DNA of 64,000 bases from Rhodopirellula sp. SM50 (GCF_002289565.1 NZ_NTFY01000071.1:33473-97472), one strand, 5' to 3'. Counted from the first letter of the stretch, positions 19,657 through 29,043 are shown. The notes: a model not told the origin generated them from the sequence alone. A program made the numbers and translations.

Positions 19657-21000
19657 ATGCCGCTGCTGCGATTCGAAACCGACCAAGAAACGCCATCTCG
19701 GCCGTTGATCGCCGCACTGCAACGCGTCCGCGACGAGTTTGTCGACTCGCAGGCCAGCGATTTCGATGACGCCGAAGCGCTGACACCGCGATTGCCAGAA
19801 ACACAGTCGTTCTTTTCGGTGCCGGAACAACAGTTGTTGGCGTATGAGAAGTATCGCGAGGCGAGTGAACTGGGGCATGTGTTTCGAATTGCCAACCAGA
19901 CGCATGATTTCATTGACGCTTTGGTCGTCGTCGGATCCGTCGACGATGTTGCCGGCGTCGAAGCGCTGTTCCAGGCGTGCTGCGATCCATATCACAATGA
20001 ACTCGATCGCGCGGCCCGCGGCAGCAAACCGCGGATCTACTTCGTCGACGACGAACTGGATAATGATCAACTGCAATCGCTTCTCAACCGGCTGGCCGTC
20101 GGCGGATACGGCGACAGCGCCGCGGAGAACAGGTGGGCATTGATCGCCGCCGGTAACGCGGTACCGGTCCATGATCGTCCGGTGCTTCAGCATCTGCTGC
20201 ACCGAAACAGGATCGCCGGCGGGGAGCTTGATTCGGGGCTGCGATCGCGTCTGGTCACGCCGATCGGAGACGCCGGATTTGCCGCCGAGATTTCAAAGCG
20301 CTACCCCGGCTGCGGCGAACGGCTGCGAGTTTCGAGCAACCTGATCGACGGGTTGGGTGTGTTCACTCCGTTGGGATTGCTGCCATCGGCGTTTCTGGGT
20401 CTCGATTGCATCCAACTGCTCGTCGGGGCCGCGGCGGTCAACGCGAACTTTCGCAGCGACCCCTTCGAGACAAATCTCGTCTTGCGTTTTTTGGCCGCCA
20501 ACGGTTTGGTCGGACCGGACGGTTTGACGTCGCCGATCGAGCTGACACGAGAGTTCGCCTGGTGGGCACGCAGTCTCGCGGGGTTGGCCCGATGGCGCCA
20601 AACGTTGCAGCGGTGCGAACGACGGGGGGACAGCGAGCCCGTCGATTTGGCAACGGAATTTGCCCGGAACCACTTGCTGCGACAACTCGAGGGCGGGCAT
20701 TGGACGGGTGGTTCGATCGTTTGCAACCATGTCGTCGTCGACGCCATTCGCACCGATCCGCTTCCCATCGCGCCGGCCGGTTCGGTCACCGGTCTGGAGG
20801 ATTCGTCGGCCCTGCCTCAGTTGCACCGCGACGAGTTGCCCGCGATCCGGCGCCAGCTTGAGACGTTAGGTGTACGGCAGAATCTGATCCGCCTGCCGGT
20901 GATCGACACCCATTCTCTAGGCCAGTTGCTGCAGATGTTGATGTTGGCTGCGGCGATCGAATCCGAAGTGGCGGCCGGTCGGATTGGCTCGGGGGTCTAA
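19657..21000 (+). CDS. glucose-6-phosphate isomerase-like protein with degenerate active-site motifs
   Basis: This 447-residue protein has clear stretches of the Pgi family: PYHNEL (111-116) followed by RIYF and DNDQLQ, and FTPLGLLPSAFLGLD near 235-250. The family's glycine-rich phosphate-binding motif GxGGS should stand just before PYHNEL, but this protein has GSVDDVAG (93-100). The C-terminal motif around QxGVExGK is not recognisable, and the chain is shorter than usual. It may therefore be an inactive or repurposed Pgi paralogue, not the housekeeping enzyme. It lies 78 bp upstream of trpA on the same strand. Family membership is fairly safe; enzymatic activity is doubtful. Confidence 0.72.
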   Translation: MPLLRFETDQETPSRPLIAALQRVRDEFVDSQASDFDDAEALTPRLPETQSFFSVPEQQLLAYEKYREASELGHVFRIANQTHDFIDALVVVGSVDDVAGVEALFQACCDPYHNELDRAARGSKPRIYFVDDELDNDQLQSLLNRLAVGGYGDSAAENRWALIAAGNAVPVHDRPVLQHLLHRNRIAGGELDSGLRSRLVTPIGDAGFAAEISKRYPGCGERLRVSSNLIDGLGVFTPLGLLPSAFLGLDCIQLLVGAAAVNANFRSDPFETNLVLRFLAANGLVGPDGLTSPIELTREFAWWARSLAGLARWRQTLQRCERRGDSEPVDLATEFARNHLLRQLEGGHWTGGSIVCNHVVVDAIRTDPLPIAPAGSVTGLEDSSALPQLHRDELPAIRRQLETLGVRQNLIRLPVIDTHSLGQLLQMLMLAAAIESEVAAGRIGSGV

Positions 21001-21078
21001 ACCGCGCCCGTTGTTTTGAGTACCCTTTCCACTCGCTCTGCCATTCCATTCTTCTATCCATCCCGTTGACGCCACGAA

Positions 21079-21894
21079 ATGTCCGCCATCGACGACCTCT
21101 TTAGCCGTTTGAAATCCGAACAACGAAAGGCATTGATGCCGTTTATCACGGCGGGTGATCCGAGCATCGAGGCGACCGGGACCATTCTGGACGGTTTGGC
21201 CGCCGCGGGTGCGGATTTATGTGAAATCGGGATTCCGTACAGCGATCCGATTGCCGACGGCCCGGTGATCCAAGCCTCCTATCAGCGGGCACTCGATCAC
21301 AATTTCCGGTTGCAAGACGCCTTTCAATTGGGCAAGGACAAGGCCGCCGGGCTGGGCATGCCGCTGGTGACAATGGTCAGCTACGCCATCATCTATCGCG
21401 TGGGGCTGCGGGAATACGTCCAACGGGCCAAAGCGGCCGGGTACGCCGGCGCCATCGTGCCGGATCTGTTGGTCGAAGAAGCGGGCGAACTGTCGCAGAT
21501 CTGTCGCGACGAAGATTTCAGCTTGATTCAATTGGTCACGCCGACGACCCCAAGGCAGCGTCAGATTGAAATCGCGAATTCGTCGTCGGGCTTTCTCTAT
21601 TACGTGTCCGTGACCGGGATCACGGGCGAGCGAAATGAGCTTCCGAAGGACCTGTTGGAGAGCGTGAGCTGGTTGCGGGGCCAGACGGAGCTGCCGATTT
21701 GCATCGGTTTTGGAATCAGCGGCACCGAAATCGCGGCCAAGCTGGCTCCGGTCGCCGACGGTCTGATTGTCGGTTCGGCGATTGTCCGACGGATCGCAGA
21801 GCATGCCGACGCCGCCGACGCACGCGATGCGGTGGCCAAATTTGTTGCCCAGCTGCGATCGGCGATTGATTCGGTGACCTCTGCGGCAAGCTAG
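21079..21894 (+). CDS. trpA: tryptophan synthase alpha subunit
   Basis: This subunit cleaves indole-3-glycerol phosphate to indole and glyceraldehyde-3-phosphate, working with TrpB in the cytoplasm. The protein is 271 residues, the normal length. Catalytic Glu49 and Asp60 are present in LCEIGIPYSDPIADGPVIQ, exactly at the expected positions from the ATG at 21079. The PFITAGDP motif (21-28) and the C-terminal phosphate-binding GFGISG and GLIVGSAIV are intact. No trpB or other trp genes are in the window, so the pathway genes are scattered, as is common in planctomycetes. Confidence 0.97.
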   Translation: MSAIDDLFSRLKSEQRKALMPFITAGDPSIEATGTILDGLAAAGADLCEIGIPYSDPIADGPVIQASYQRALDHNFRLQDAFQLGKDKAAGLGMPLVTMVSYAIIYRVGLREYVQRAKAAGYAGAIVPDLLVEEAGELSQICRDEDFSLIQLVTPTTPRQRQIEIANSSSGFLYYVSVTGITGERNELPKDLLESVSWLRGQTELPICIGFGISGTEIAAKLAPVADGLIVGSAIVRRIAEHADAADARDAVAKFVAQLRSAIDSVTSAAS

Positions 21895-22095
21895 GTAATC
21901 TTTACGGCTTCGCACGCTTGATTCGACGGCAAAATCCGAAAAAACCTACCTGATAGCAGGCGGAACCGCCGAAATCTACAGCAACACCGGTCCCACACGG
22001 ATTTTCCGTAGGCGTTGTGCCACCCGTGATAAAGAGTCCCGCGAACGTCGCGGGCGGCTCTTGCAACGTCACCGGCCGGAGCGATTTGGAACTGT

Positions 22096-22101
22096 AGGAG
22101 G
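22096..22101 (+). promoter_or_regulatory. strong Shine-Dalgarno site AGGAGG
   Basis: A perfect AGGAGG lies 8 bp before the ATG at 22110 of the BON-domain gene. Most genes in the window lack such a strong site, so this gene may be highly translated. Confidence 0.8.
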
Positions 22102-22109
22102 CATTTCCC

Positions 22110-23291
22110 ATGCGACGAAAGTATCTAGGATTGGCGATCGCTGCGATCACCGCGTTGGGCCCCGCTTCGGCCTTTGGCGGCGACAGAGAGATTGCCGAAG
22201 AAATCATGACCCGTTTGAAGGGCAGCCGTGACTCCGGTGCCCTGAAAGACTTTACGCTTGACATGAAAGTAGACCAGGGCGTCGTCCTGTTCCGCGGCAG
22301 TGTCAGCGAGAGCGAACAAAAGCAGCTCGTCCTGTCAGCGGCCGAAGGCGTTGAAGGGATCGAAAAGGTCGTCGACGAAGTCGCCGTCAAGGCGGCGAAA
22401 GCCGCAGACAAGGCGACCGAGCCGCAACCGGTTGAGCCGGCTGTTGCCAAGAGCGATCAATCGCTCCGCAACATGCTGTCGGCCGGTCTGCAGCAACCCG
22501 CTGAAACCAAACCTGAACTGGCGTTTGAGCCGATCATCGCGGACGCACCCCAAAGTGTTGCAGCTTTGGAAATCGCCCCCGGTCAAGTTCAAACCACGGC
22601 CGCGGTCGAGCTGGCTGCACCCGCCGGATTGAGCGACCAACAAGTCGTTGCCGGCGTCGTCCAGGCTCTCAGTGCCGCCCAAAAAGACGGACGACTGAAG
22701 GGATTTGGCGTCGATGTCAAATGCCTGGATGGAATCGTCTCGATCGAAGGCCGAGCCGGATCGGCCGAGCAACGTCAGCGGATCCTCAGCATCGCTGAAT
22801 CCGCTCCCGGCGTTCAAGGGATCGACCAAGCGATCACCGTGATCGGTCAGCCCGCACCGGCACTCAGCCGACCCACCGGCGTGCCAGCTCAACTGGCAAG
22901 CAATCGGATGGCGCCGGTCAATGTGGACCAAGTGCCCGCAATGGCGTCGCCGTACCACATGAATCAGCCCGTTCCGGTCGCCCAAGCCGCGACTCCGGTC
23001 ATGGGTTCCCCCGCGATGGGGATGCCGATGCAAGGCACGCCTGTTGCGATGAATCATGGTGCCGGCGTCGGAGCCCCACGCTACGACGCTCCCAACCTGC
23101 CCAACTACGCTTGGCCAGGTTACGCATCCTACCCGAACTATGCTGCCCTGACTTACCCTCAGCAGTACAGCCCCTCGGCGTGGCCCTACATCGGTCCCTT
23201 CTATCCTTACCCCCAAGTCCCGATGGGATGGCGTAAGGTGTCACTGGAATGGGATGACGGATGGTGGTTCCTGGACTTCACCGATCGCTAA
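22110..23291 (+). CDS. secreted protein with two BON domains and Pro/Tyr-rich tail
   Basis: A signal peptide (MRRKYLGLAIAAITALGPASAFGG) is followed by two BON-type domains, about residues 28-95 and 180-250. Each shows the pattern FRGSVSESEQKQLVLSAAEG or IEGRAGSAEQRQRILSIAES with VxGIxxV. BON domains usually bind membranes or phospholipids in the periplasm. The last ~110 residues are rich in Met, Pro, Tyr and Asn and end in KVSLEWDDGWWFLDFTDR, a tail I do not recognise. An AGGAGG site and a strong terminator frame the gene, so it is monocistronic and probably well expressed. Confidence 0.85.
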   Translation: MRRKYLGLAIAAITALGPASAFGGDREIAEEIMTRLKGSRDSGALKDFTLDMKVDQGVVLFRGSVSESEQKQLVLSAAEGVEGIEKVVDEVAVKAAKAADKATEPQPVEPAVAKSDQSLRNMLSAGLQQPAETKPELAFEPIIADAPQSVAALEIAPGQVQTTAAVELAAPAGLSDQQVVAGVVQALSAAQKDGRLKGFGVDVKCLDGIVSIEGRAGSAEQRQRILSIAESAPGVQGIDQAITVIGQPAPALSRPTGVPAQLASNRMAPVNVDQVPAMASPYHMNQPVPVAQAATPVMGSPAMGMPMQGTPVAMNHGAGVGAPRYDAPNLPNYAWPGYASYPNYAALTYPQQYSPSAWPYIGPFYPYPQVPMGWRKVSLEWDDGWWFLDFTDR

Positions 23292-23341
23292 GGCGAACTC
23301 GGTAGGCGAAGGTGACTCCAGCCACAGTTCTGGAAATCGCT

Positions 23342-23378
23342 GCCGCAAGGGACTCGTCTGTCCCTTGCGGCTTTTTTT
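23342..23378 (+). terminator. intrinsic terminator of BON-domain gene
   Basis: A perfect 12-bp stem GCCGCAAGGGAC / GTCCCTTGCGGC (23342-23353 with 23360-23371) with a 6-base loop is followed by seven T residues. Confidence 0.93.
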
Positions 23379-23880
23379 GTTCAGAAGCGAACGAGAAACA
23401 CCAGAGCCGCGGAGAATGGGTTGCGTCACTCTCCCTCTGGGAGAGTTGCGGAGGAGTGTGCGCTCGGAGCGGGATGGGTTGTTGCAACGCCAGGGTTGCT
23501 AGCCACGATGGGGCATCAATGCCGGAAGCCCTCCCCTCGCTTCGCTCGACCCTCCCGCACACGGGAGGGTTGCTTCCTAACTTGGTGCGTATGCCCCTCG
23601 CTTCGCTCGACCCTCCCGCACACGGGAGGGTTGCTTCCTAACTTGGTGCGTCTCGAAGCGAGCCATGTTTGGGCAGGTCGCTTTTCGTCTGACAACGCTC
23701 GAGCGTGTCTGGTGTGCAACATCCGCTGTCGTGAAACAGCAGACAGCTCGGCGATTCGCTAAAACTCCTGAATTACCCGCAAGATCCGTATAAGTTCACA
23801 CGATAACTGTCTGTACAAGCGGAACCTAACCGTGCTCCGACGCGCGGTCTTGTTATCGAACACCAGGGAAGGTTGCTCGG
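23379..23880. repeat. gene-free region with a duplicated 58-bp hairpin unit
   Basis: An identical 58-bp sequence beginning CCCCTCGCTTCGCTCGACCC occurs at 23533-23590 and 23594-23651, separated by three bases. Each copy contains the stem CCCTCCCG/CGGGAGGG. Other short palindromes (for example CTCCCTCTGGGAGAG near 23432-23446) resemble the dispersed intergenic repeats elsewhere in the window. I see no gene here. Confidence 0.85.
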
Positions 23881-24534
23881 ATGACCAACACGACGAACAG
23901 TCAAACAAAACACGCCGCCCAGGCAGACCGTCTGGAATCGGCCACGAAAGGCACCACTGCCCTTTCGTCTCTCGCACGCAAAGTCACCCTGCTGACGATG
24001 GCATGTGTCGCCGTCGTGACGACGGGTTGCTACGGCGTCGGCACGAACTACAACCTCGGATTCTTGGGATTTCCGGTCCCGGTGAGTCCTTATTATCAAC
24101 ATAAGGCGGAAGAGGAATTCTGGAAGAACGAGCGTTACAACAAGGTGCCGATCCTCGGCCCGACCACCTCCGGTGGCGCCCCGGTCGCGCTCGATCCCCC
24201 CAGTGACGACGAAGTGATGCACGCGCTGGAAAGCGCCCGTCCGGTCCAGGGCGGCATTCCGTTGCTGTATGAAAAGCAACGCAATGACGTGCGGATCATC
24301 AAAGAGAAGATCGCCGATTACGTCGATCCGCCTCGATTCTATCCGCTGATCGGCCCCGCCCAACTGCACCACGCCCACTACAAGTGCACGATCTACTTCG
24401 AAGAGAAGACCACGATCGGCTACCCCGTGCCACACACCTTGCACGATCAAGAAGCCGTCGAAGTCGTCTACATCGACCACAACCACTTCCACATGGTTGG
24501 CGACGTCGAACCCTACACCACTCCGGCGCTCTAG
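23881..24534 (+). CDS. hypothetical lipoprotein
   Basis: This 217-residue protein has a long, polar N-terminal segment, then a hydrophobic stretch (residues 35-49) ending in a lipobox-like VTTGC near residue 50. That suggests a lipoprotein, with an unusually long n-region unless translation starts at the ATG at 23998 near MACVAVVTTGC. The mature part is rich in Pro, Tyr and His (HHAHYKCTIYFEEK, VVYIDHNHFHMVGDVEPY) and shows no domain I recognise. A strong bidirectional terminator follows directly. The protein is probably anchored in a membrane facing the periplasm; its function is unknown. Confidence 0.75.
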   Translation: MTNTTNSQTKHAAQADRLESATKGTTALSSLARKVTLLTMACVAVVTTGCYGVGTNYNLGFLGFPVPVSPYYQHKAEEEFWKNERYNKVPILGPTTSGGAPVALDPPSDDEVMHALESARPVQGGIPLLYEKQRNDVRIIKEKIADYVDPPRFYPLIGPAQLHHAHYKCTIYFEEKTTIGYPVPHTLHDQEAVEVVYIDHNHFHMVGDVEPYTTPAL

Positions 24535-24565
24535 CCGCTTTAACAAGCGTTCCGCTTCAGCACTG

Positions 24566-24607
24566 AAAAGGCGGCTTTGCGTGATCCACGCAAAGCCGCC
24601 TTTTTTT
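24566..24607. terminator. bidirectional intrinsic terminator
   Basis: A long stem AAAGGCGGCTTTGCGTG / CACGCAAAGCCGCCTTT with a 3-base loop has A and T runs on either side. It sits between the convergent lipoprotein gene (plus) and serine hydrolase gene (minus) and can terminate both. Confidence 0.93.
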
Positions 24608-24676
24608 CGTGTTGTTTGGCATCATGGCGTTGATTTCGGTACATCGATGAAATCGACCGGCCGTCTCACCGCGGAC

Positions 24677-25858
24677 TTACAGCCCCAGCGCCTCGCCGGC
24701 CGTCTGTTGAAACGCCTTGCGAATGTCCGACCCATCGCTGTTGCCCATTTTGGTCCGCTGAATCATCAACACGTAAATGGTTTGCGTCTTGGGATCGACC
24801 CAGCCTTGTGTTCCGAACGCCCCGCCGTGCCCGAACGTTCCCGACGACAACATCTCGGTCACGCCCTGTGGTTGGCGAACGATGCACCAGCCCAAACCCC
24901 AGCAGTTGCCGGGCGTGAACCCCGTTTCCAAATCGCCGGTCTGCGGTGAAGTCATCTGCGCCACCGCGTCTTCCGAGACGACCTGCTGCTTGCGAAGCTT
25001 GCCGCCATTTAACACCATTTGATAGAACCGAAACATGTCGCGAGCGGTTGCAAACAGACCGCCCGACGGGTTGGGTGCTTTCACCTCAGCCGGATTGGAA
25101 ATGCGATTGGCAACCGCCTGCAGCGACTCTCCCTCTTCACCCGGGCCATACAACGTTGCGATGCGACGCTGTTGTTTCTGGTCAGGAAAGAACGTGGTGG
25201 AGGTCATGTTCCCGACATCAAAGATCCGCTCCTGAAGGAACGCTTGAAACGATTGCCCTGAAACGATTTCAACGATCCGGCCGGCGACGTTCAAACCCGG
25301 ACTGTACTGCCACTTCGTGCCGGGCTCAAATGCGAGCGGTCGCTCGGCCAGTTGGTCGACCGCCTCTTCGAGTGATCCATCGAACAGTTGATCGCCGGCC
25401 AGTCCCGAGGTGTGCGTGATGGCGTCCCGAATCGTGATCTCACGGCTCGGTGCCGACCCATCTTTCAGCTTTAGATCCTTGTAGGCCGGGATGTACTTGC
25501 TGACCTTGTCGTCCACACTGAGCTTGCCTTCGTCCTGCAAGATCAGGATCGCGGTCGCGGTGATCGGCTTGGTCATCGAAGCGATCGAAAACATCGTGAA
25601 GGGACGCATCTCCTTTTGTGTTTCGATGTCGGCCAATCCGACCGCGCCCAAATGCACGACCTTGCCCCGGTGGCCGACCAAAGTCACCGCGCCGGAGATT
25701 TTCCCTTGCTCGACGAACGTTTGCATGGCCGCATTGATCGAGTCGATCACCGGCGGCGCGGGAGTCGTCTTTTTCGGTGCAGCTGCTTCCTGGCCAGATG
25801 CCGTGGACGCAACGGTCAGAATCAGGGCAATGCAACAGGACGATAGCAGACGATTCAT
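24677..25858 (-). CDS. secreted beta-lactamase-family serine hydrolase
   Basis: The ATG at 25858 gives a signal peptide (MNRLLSSCCIALILTVASTASGQ); the longer open frame upstream would run into the psd gene and has no family resemblance. The 393-residue protein belongs to the class C beta-lactamase/esterase EstB family. The nucleophile motif SMTK (SxxK) is present in FSIASMTKPITATAIL. A YSPGLN motif sits where YxN is expected, and HGGAFGTQGW is the C-terminal HxG box. Such proteins act on peptides or esters, and the family alone does not predict antibiotic resistance. It lies 70 bp downstream of psd on the same strand. Confidence 0.9.
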   Translation of the reverse strand: MNRLLSSCCIALILTVASTASGQEAAAPKKTTPAPPVIDSINAAMQTFVEQGKISGAVTLVGHRGKVVHLGAVGLADIETQKEMRPFTMFSIASMTKPITATAILILQDEGKLSVDDKVSKYIPAYKDLKLKDGSAPSREITIRDAITHTSGLAGDQLFDGSLEEAVDQLAERPLAFEPGTKWQYSPGLNVAGRIVEIVSGQSFQAFLQERIFDVGNMTSTTFFPDQKQQRRIATLYGPGEEGESLQAVANRISNPAEVKAPNPSGGLFATARDMFRFYQMVLNGGKLRKQQVVSEDAVAQMTSPQTGDLETGFTPGNCWGLGWCIVRQPQGVTEMLSSGTFGHGGAFGTQGWVDPKTQTIYVLMIQRTKMGNSDGSDIRKAFQQTAGEALGL

Positions 25859-25928
25859 TGAAAGACTCTTGGCAGAAGGGGAAGAACGCTCATCAGGGAC
25901 CTCCATGCGGTCCCGATGTGGAAAAGCG

Positions 25929-26822
25929 TCACACGATTTTACCCATCGAATCGCCCATGCGGGCGTACAACTCACGCTGGTCGGCGGAGTGTTGCCGTAA
26001 ATCGTCGTCGAACTCAATCCGACCGGGCTCGAAAATGACGAGGGTCGATGAACCGCCGAATCGGAAATAGCCCTTTTCATCCCCTTTGAAAACCGGGTCG
26101 CCCGGGCGATAGGTCTGGCAGATTCCGCCGACGCAGGTGGCACCGATCTCCAACAGCAGAACGTTACCGAGCGTTTCGGTTTCTAGAATCGTGATCTCAC
26201 GTTTGTTGGTCGCCAAGATGTGAATGTTTTGACACAACGCGATCGGATTGACCGAGTAGAGCGGTCCGTTGATCAAACGGGCCGGTCCGGGGCGTCCGGC
26301 GGCGGGAAAGTGAAAACGGTGATAGTCGACCGGGCATAACCGGGAAAGCAGCAAGCTTCCCTGGGAATACCGACGCGTCAGTTCCGGATCACGAAGCAGC
26401 GTCGCCAAGTCGAACATCTGGCCCTTGACGAACAACCCCTCGCAACGTGACAGATCGGGCACGCAGAGGTGTCGTCCGTCGGCGGGGAAGACGATGGTCG
26501 AGGGATCGGGATCGATCGGTCTGGCCGACGGGTTCAGCTTGCGAAAAAAGAACTCGTTGAAGTTGGCGAATTCGTCCGGGCTGCGGGCAAACTCGCTCGC
26601 ATCGAGTCCAAACTCCGCGATGAAGGGTTTGATTTTCTCGCGGGTTTTCGGTTGGTCCATCCGCCAGCCATACCAGCGGGAAAACCAAGCCCGTTTCACC
26701 ATCGCGGCCAGCGCGAGTTTTCCGCCCCACGTCCCATACGTCCAACGAAGCGCTTTGTCGCCGTAGACCTTTTCGACGCATAATTCGTCGCGGTAACGGT
26801 CGTGATAGACGATTTCATCCAT
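25929..26822 (-). CDS. psd: phosphatidylserine decarboxylase
   Basis: This membrane-associated enzyme makes phosphatidylethanolamine from phosphatidylserine. It self-cleaves at a serine to create a pyruvoyl cofactor. The ATG at 26822 (MDEIVYHDRYRDELCVEKVY) matches the family N-terminus. The longer frame beyond it is translated repeat array and is rejected. The 297-residue protein shows FNEFFFRKLNPSARP, SPVDYHRFHFPAAG-type sequence (here LCPVDYHRFHFP), ETETLGNVLLLEIGATCVGG and the cleavage motif FGGSST. Upstream lies the 7-copy repeat array at 26889-27066. Confidence 0.94.
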   Translation of the reverse strand: MDEIVYHDRYRDELCVEKVYGDKALRWTYGTWGGKLALAAMVKRAWFSRWYGWRMDQPKTREKIKPFIAEFGLDASEFARSPDEFANFNEFFFRKLNPSARPIDPDPSTIVFPADGRHLCVPDLSRCEGLFVKGQMFDLATLLRDPELTRRYSQGSLLLSRLCPVDYHRFHFPAAGRPGPARLINGPLYSVNPIALCQNIHILATNKREITILETETLGNVLLLEIGATCVGGICQTYRPGDPVFKGDEKGYFRFGGSSTLVIFEPGRIEFDDDLRQHSADQRELYARMGDSMGKIV

Positions 26823-26888
26823 TGACGGAGCGTTGCAGACGAGGAGGGAGGCGTGGGTGCGCGGTGTGGGATGGTTTGATGATCGCGG

Positions 26889-27066
26889 CACTGGCTGACG
26901 CCGCGTGCTGGGCCACTGGCTGACGCCGCGTGCTGGGGCCACCGGCTGACGCCGCGTGCCGGGCCACTGGCTGACGCCGCGTGCTGGGCCACTGGCTGAC
27001 GCCGCGTGCTGGGGCCACTGGCTGACGCCGCGTGCTGGGGCCACTGGCTGACGCCGCGTGCTGGCT
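26889..27066. repeat. seven-copy 24/25-bp tandem repeat upstream of psd
   Basis: CACTGGCTGACGCCGCGTGC followed by TGGG(G)C is repeated seven times with little divergence, alternating 24 and 25 bp. There are no unique spacers, so this is a minisatellite and not a CRISPR array. The same core, with CCACG in place of CCGCG, occurs twice inside the coding start of the PPC-domain gene near 59799-59822 and 59967-59990. It occupies the divergent promoter region between psd and the esterase gene; the remainder of 26823-27178 shows nothing else clear. Confidence 0.93.
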
Positions 27067-27178
27067 GGCATAGCTTGACATGCCACAGCGACTTTGGCGA
27101 GAGCTCTGGTAATTCGGTGTATGATTAGAAGCCGCCTCAGTTTGTCAATTTTTTTCCTCCGTCAATCACTCTCCGAAC

Positions 27179-28021
27179 ATGAATCTTCGCCCCTGGATCA
27201 GCATTTGCACGTTGGCCTTGCTGGCTTCGCCGCTCGCGTTTGCCGCCGACGCCAAACCCCAACCCGATGAAAAGGTCGTCTATAAAACCGTCGGCGACGT
27301 CGCATTGTCGATGCACGTGTTTCACCCCGCCCCGTCGGATTCGGCGAAGCCGCGTGCGGCGATCGTGTTCTTTTTCGGTGGCGGATGGAACGGCGGTACC
27401 CCGAGCCAATTTTACGGGCAAAGCCGTGCACTGGCGGACCGTGGAATGGTTGCGATGTGCGCCGAATATCGCGTCAAGAAGACGCACGGGACGCCACCGA
27501 AGACGTGTGTCGCCGATGGCAAGTCCGCGATTCGCTGGGCCCGTCAGAACGCGTCTCGCTACGGAATCGATCCGAATCGAATCGCCGCCGGTGGCGGATC
27601 CGCCGGCGGGCATGTGGCCGCCGCGACGGCAACGGTGACCGCCTTTGACGATCCGGCCGATGACACGACGGTCAGCTGCCGCCCCGACGCGTTGGTCCTG
27701 TTCAATCCCGTCTACGACAACGGACCTGACGGATACGGTTACGACCGCGTTGAAGCGTACTGGAAAGAGATCTCGCCGCTGCACAACCTCAGCAAAGACA
27801 CTCCGCCGACGATCGTCTACTTGGGAACCAAGGACAACCTGATCCCCGTGGCAACCGGCCAGGCGTTCAAAGCCAAACTCGACGAGCTGGGCGTGCGAAA
27901 CGAATTGCACCTCTACCAAGGTGCCGCACACGGTTTCTTCAACAAGGGCGACGCCTACGACGACACCCTGGCCAAGTCGATCCAGTTTCTGACTGCGCTC
28001 GGGTTTATCAAAGCAAATTAA
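27179..28021 (+). CDS. secreted alpha/beta hydrolase (esterase/lipase family)
   Basis: A signal peptide (MNLRPWISICTLALLASPLAFA) precedes an alpha/beta-hydrolase fold of 280 residues in total. The oxyanion-hole segment is VFFFGGGWNGG. The nucleophile is the serine of GGGSAGGH, the likely acidic residue is Asp in GTKDNLIP, and the catalytic His is in GAAHGFF. This fits the BD-FAE/hormone-sensitive-lipase-like group often found in planctomycete polysaccharide deacetylation. The natural ester substrate cannot be told. It converges with the epimerase-like gene, with only 15 bp between stop codons. Confidence 0.88.
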   Translation: MNLRPWISICTLALLASPLAFAADAKPQPDEKVVYKTVGDVALSMHVFHPAPSDSAKPRAAIVFFFGGGWNGGTPSQFYGQSRALADRGMVAMCAEYRVKKTHGTPPKTCVADGKSAIRWARQNASRYGIDPNRIAAGGGSAGGHVAAATATVTAFDDPADDTTVSCRPDALVLFNPVYDNGPDGYGYDRVEAYWKEISPLHNLSKDTPPTIVYLGTKDNLIPVATGQAFKAKLDELGVRNELHLYQGAAHGFFNKGDAYDDTLAKSIQFLTALGFIKAN

Positions 28022-28036
28022 AAATAAGTGTCAGAT

Positions 28037-28972
28037 CTAGCGAGTGGGATAGGCTTTGCCCAATTTCTCGGCGACGCGTTCCAGCAGCGCCTTGGTCAGC
28101 TTAATGCCTTCGTACTCGGAGACCTTGCCGCCTTCGTATTCGATGCCGACGTAGCCGTGGTAACCGTGTTGAAGCACGATTTCCATCATCTTGAAATAGT
28201 CGGTGTGGACTTCATTACCGTCTTCGTCGAAGTCATGCGATTTTGCACTGACCGCTTTGGCATACGGCATCAATTCTTCGACGCCCTTGTAACGATCGTA
28301 CATCTTCGGCTCTTTTCCCCGCGACAGGTAGAAATTGCCGAAATCGGGGAGCGTGCCACAGTTGTCCATTTCCGTTTTGGCGATCGTCCCGGCCAGCCAG
28401 CCGCCGTTGCTGCTGAGGCCGCCGTGGTTTTCGACGATCACGTTCAATCCCTGGGGCTTGGCATACTCGCTTAAACGACGCAGTCCGTCGGCGGCCAATT
28501 TCATCTGTTCTTCGTAACTGCCCGAGCTGCTGGCGTTGACACGGATGGAGTGGCATCCCAAGAACTTGGCGGCGTCGACCCAGCGGTAATGATTTTCGAC
28601 GGCCTTGGTGCGTTTGGCGTCGTCAGGGTCGCCCAAGTTTCCTTCGCCGTCGCACATGATCAACAGACTCTTGACGCCCAGGTCATCGCAACGGGTCTTC
28701 AGCTCGGTCAGGTATTTTTGGTCTTCTGCTTTGTCTTTGAAGAATTGGTTGACGTATTCGACCGCATCGATCCCGAATTCTTCCTTGGTGACGCGGGGGA
28801 AATCCAGGTTCGTCAGACCCTTGCTCGAATCGCGCAGGGTGCGGTGCAACGACCACTCCGCCAGTGAAATTTTAAATGGAGCTTCGCCCGCCGCGGCGGC
28901 GAACAGCGGAGCCATGGAGAGCGAGGCGGCGGAGGCAGACGCAAATTGGAGAAATTGACGGCGGTTGGTCAT
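28037..28972 (-). CDS. Tat-exported sugar phosphate isomerase/epimerase-like TIM barrel
   Basis: This 311-residue protein begins [19 protein letters not shown], a twin-arginine signal; ATG 28972 is chosen over GTG 28978. The body resembles xylose-isomerase-like (AP endonuclease 2) TIM barrels. Acidic and histidine metal-ligand candidates are in [23 protein letters not shown] and [11 protein letters not shown]. Relatives include hydroxypyruvate isomerase and inosose dehydratase types. Export of this fold is common in planctomycetes, where the substrate is usually unknown. Confidence 0.87.
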   Translation of the reverse strand: MTNRRQFLQFASASAASLSMAPLFAAAAGEAPFKISLAEWSLHRTLRDSSKGLTNLDFPRVTKEEFGIDAVEYVNQFFKDKAEDQKYLTELKTRCDDLGVKSLLIMCDGEGNLGDPDDAKRTKAVENHYRWVDAAKFLGCHSIRVNASSSGSYEEQMKLAADGLRRLSEYAKPQGLNVIVENHGGLSSNGGWLAGTIAKTEMDNCGTLPDFGNFYLSRGKEPKMYDRYKGVEELMPYAKAVSAKSHDFDEDGNEVHTDYFKMMEIVLQHGYHGYVGIEYEGGKVSEYEGIKLTKALLERVAEKLGKAYPTR

Positions 28973-29043
28973 GATCACGTGGACAGAACAGGGGACGGAG
29001 GAATCAAAACGACGCCGCCAATTCTACACCAATCTGGCTCCAA

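Noticed and set aside
25859..26143. 95-codon N-terminal extension of the serine hydrolase
   Set aside because: It overlaps psd and does not resemble the family. The ATG at 25858 begins a proper signal peptide.
26889..27066. Possible CRISPR array
   Set aside because: Repeats are directly adjacent with no unique spacers and no cas genes are present in the window.
26823..27086. N-terminal extension of psd through the tandem repeat
   Set aside because: The added residues are translated repeats only; the family N-terminus begins at 26822.
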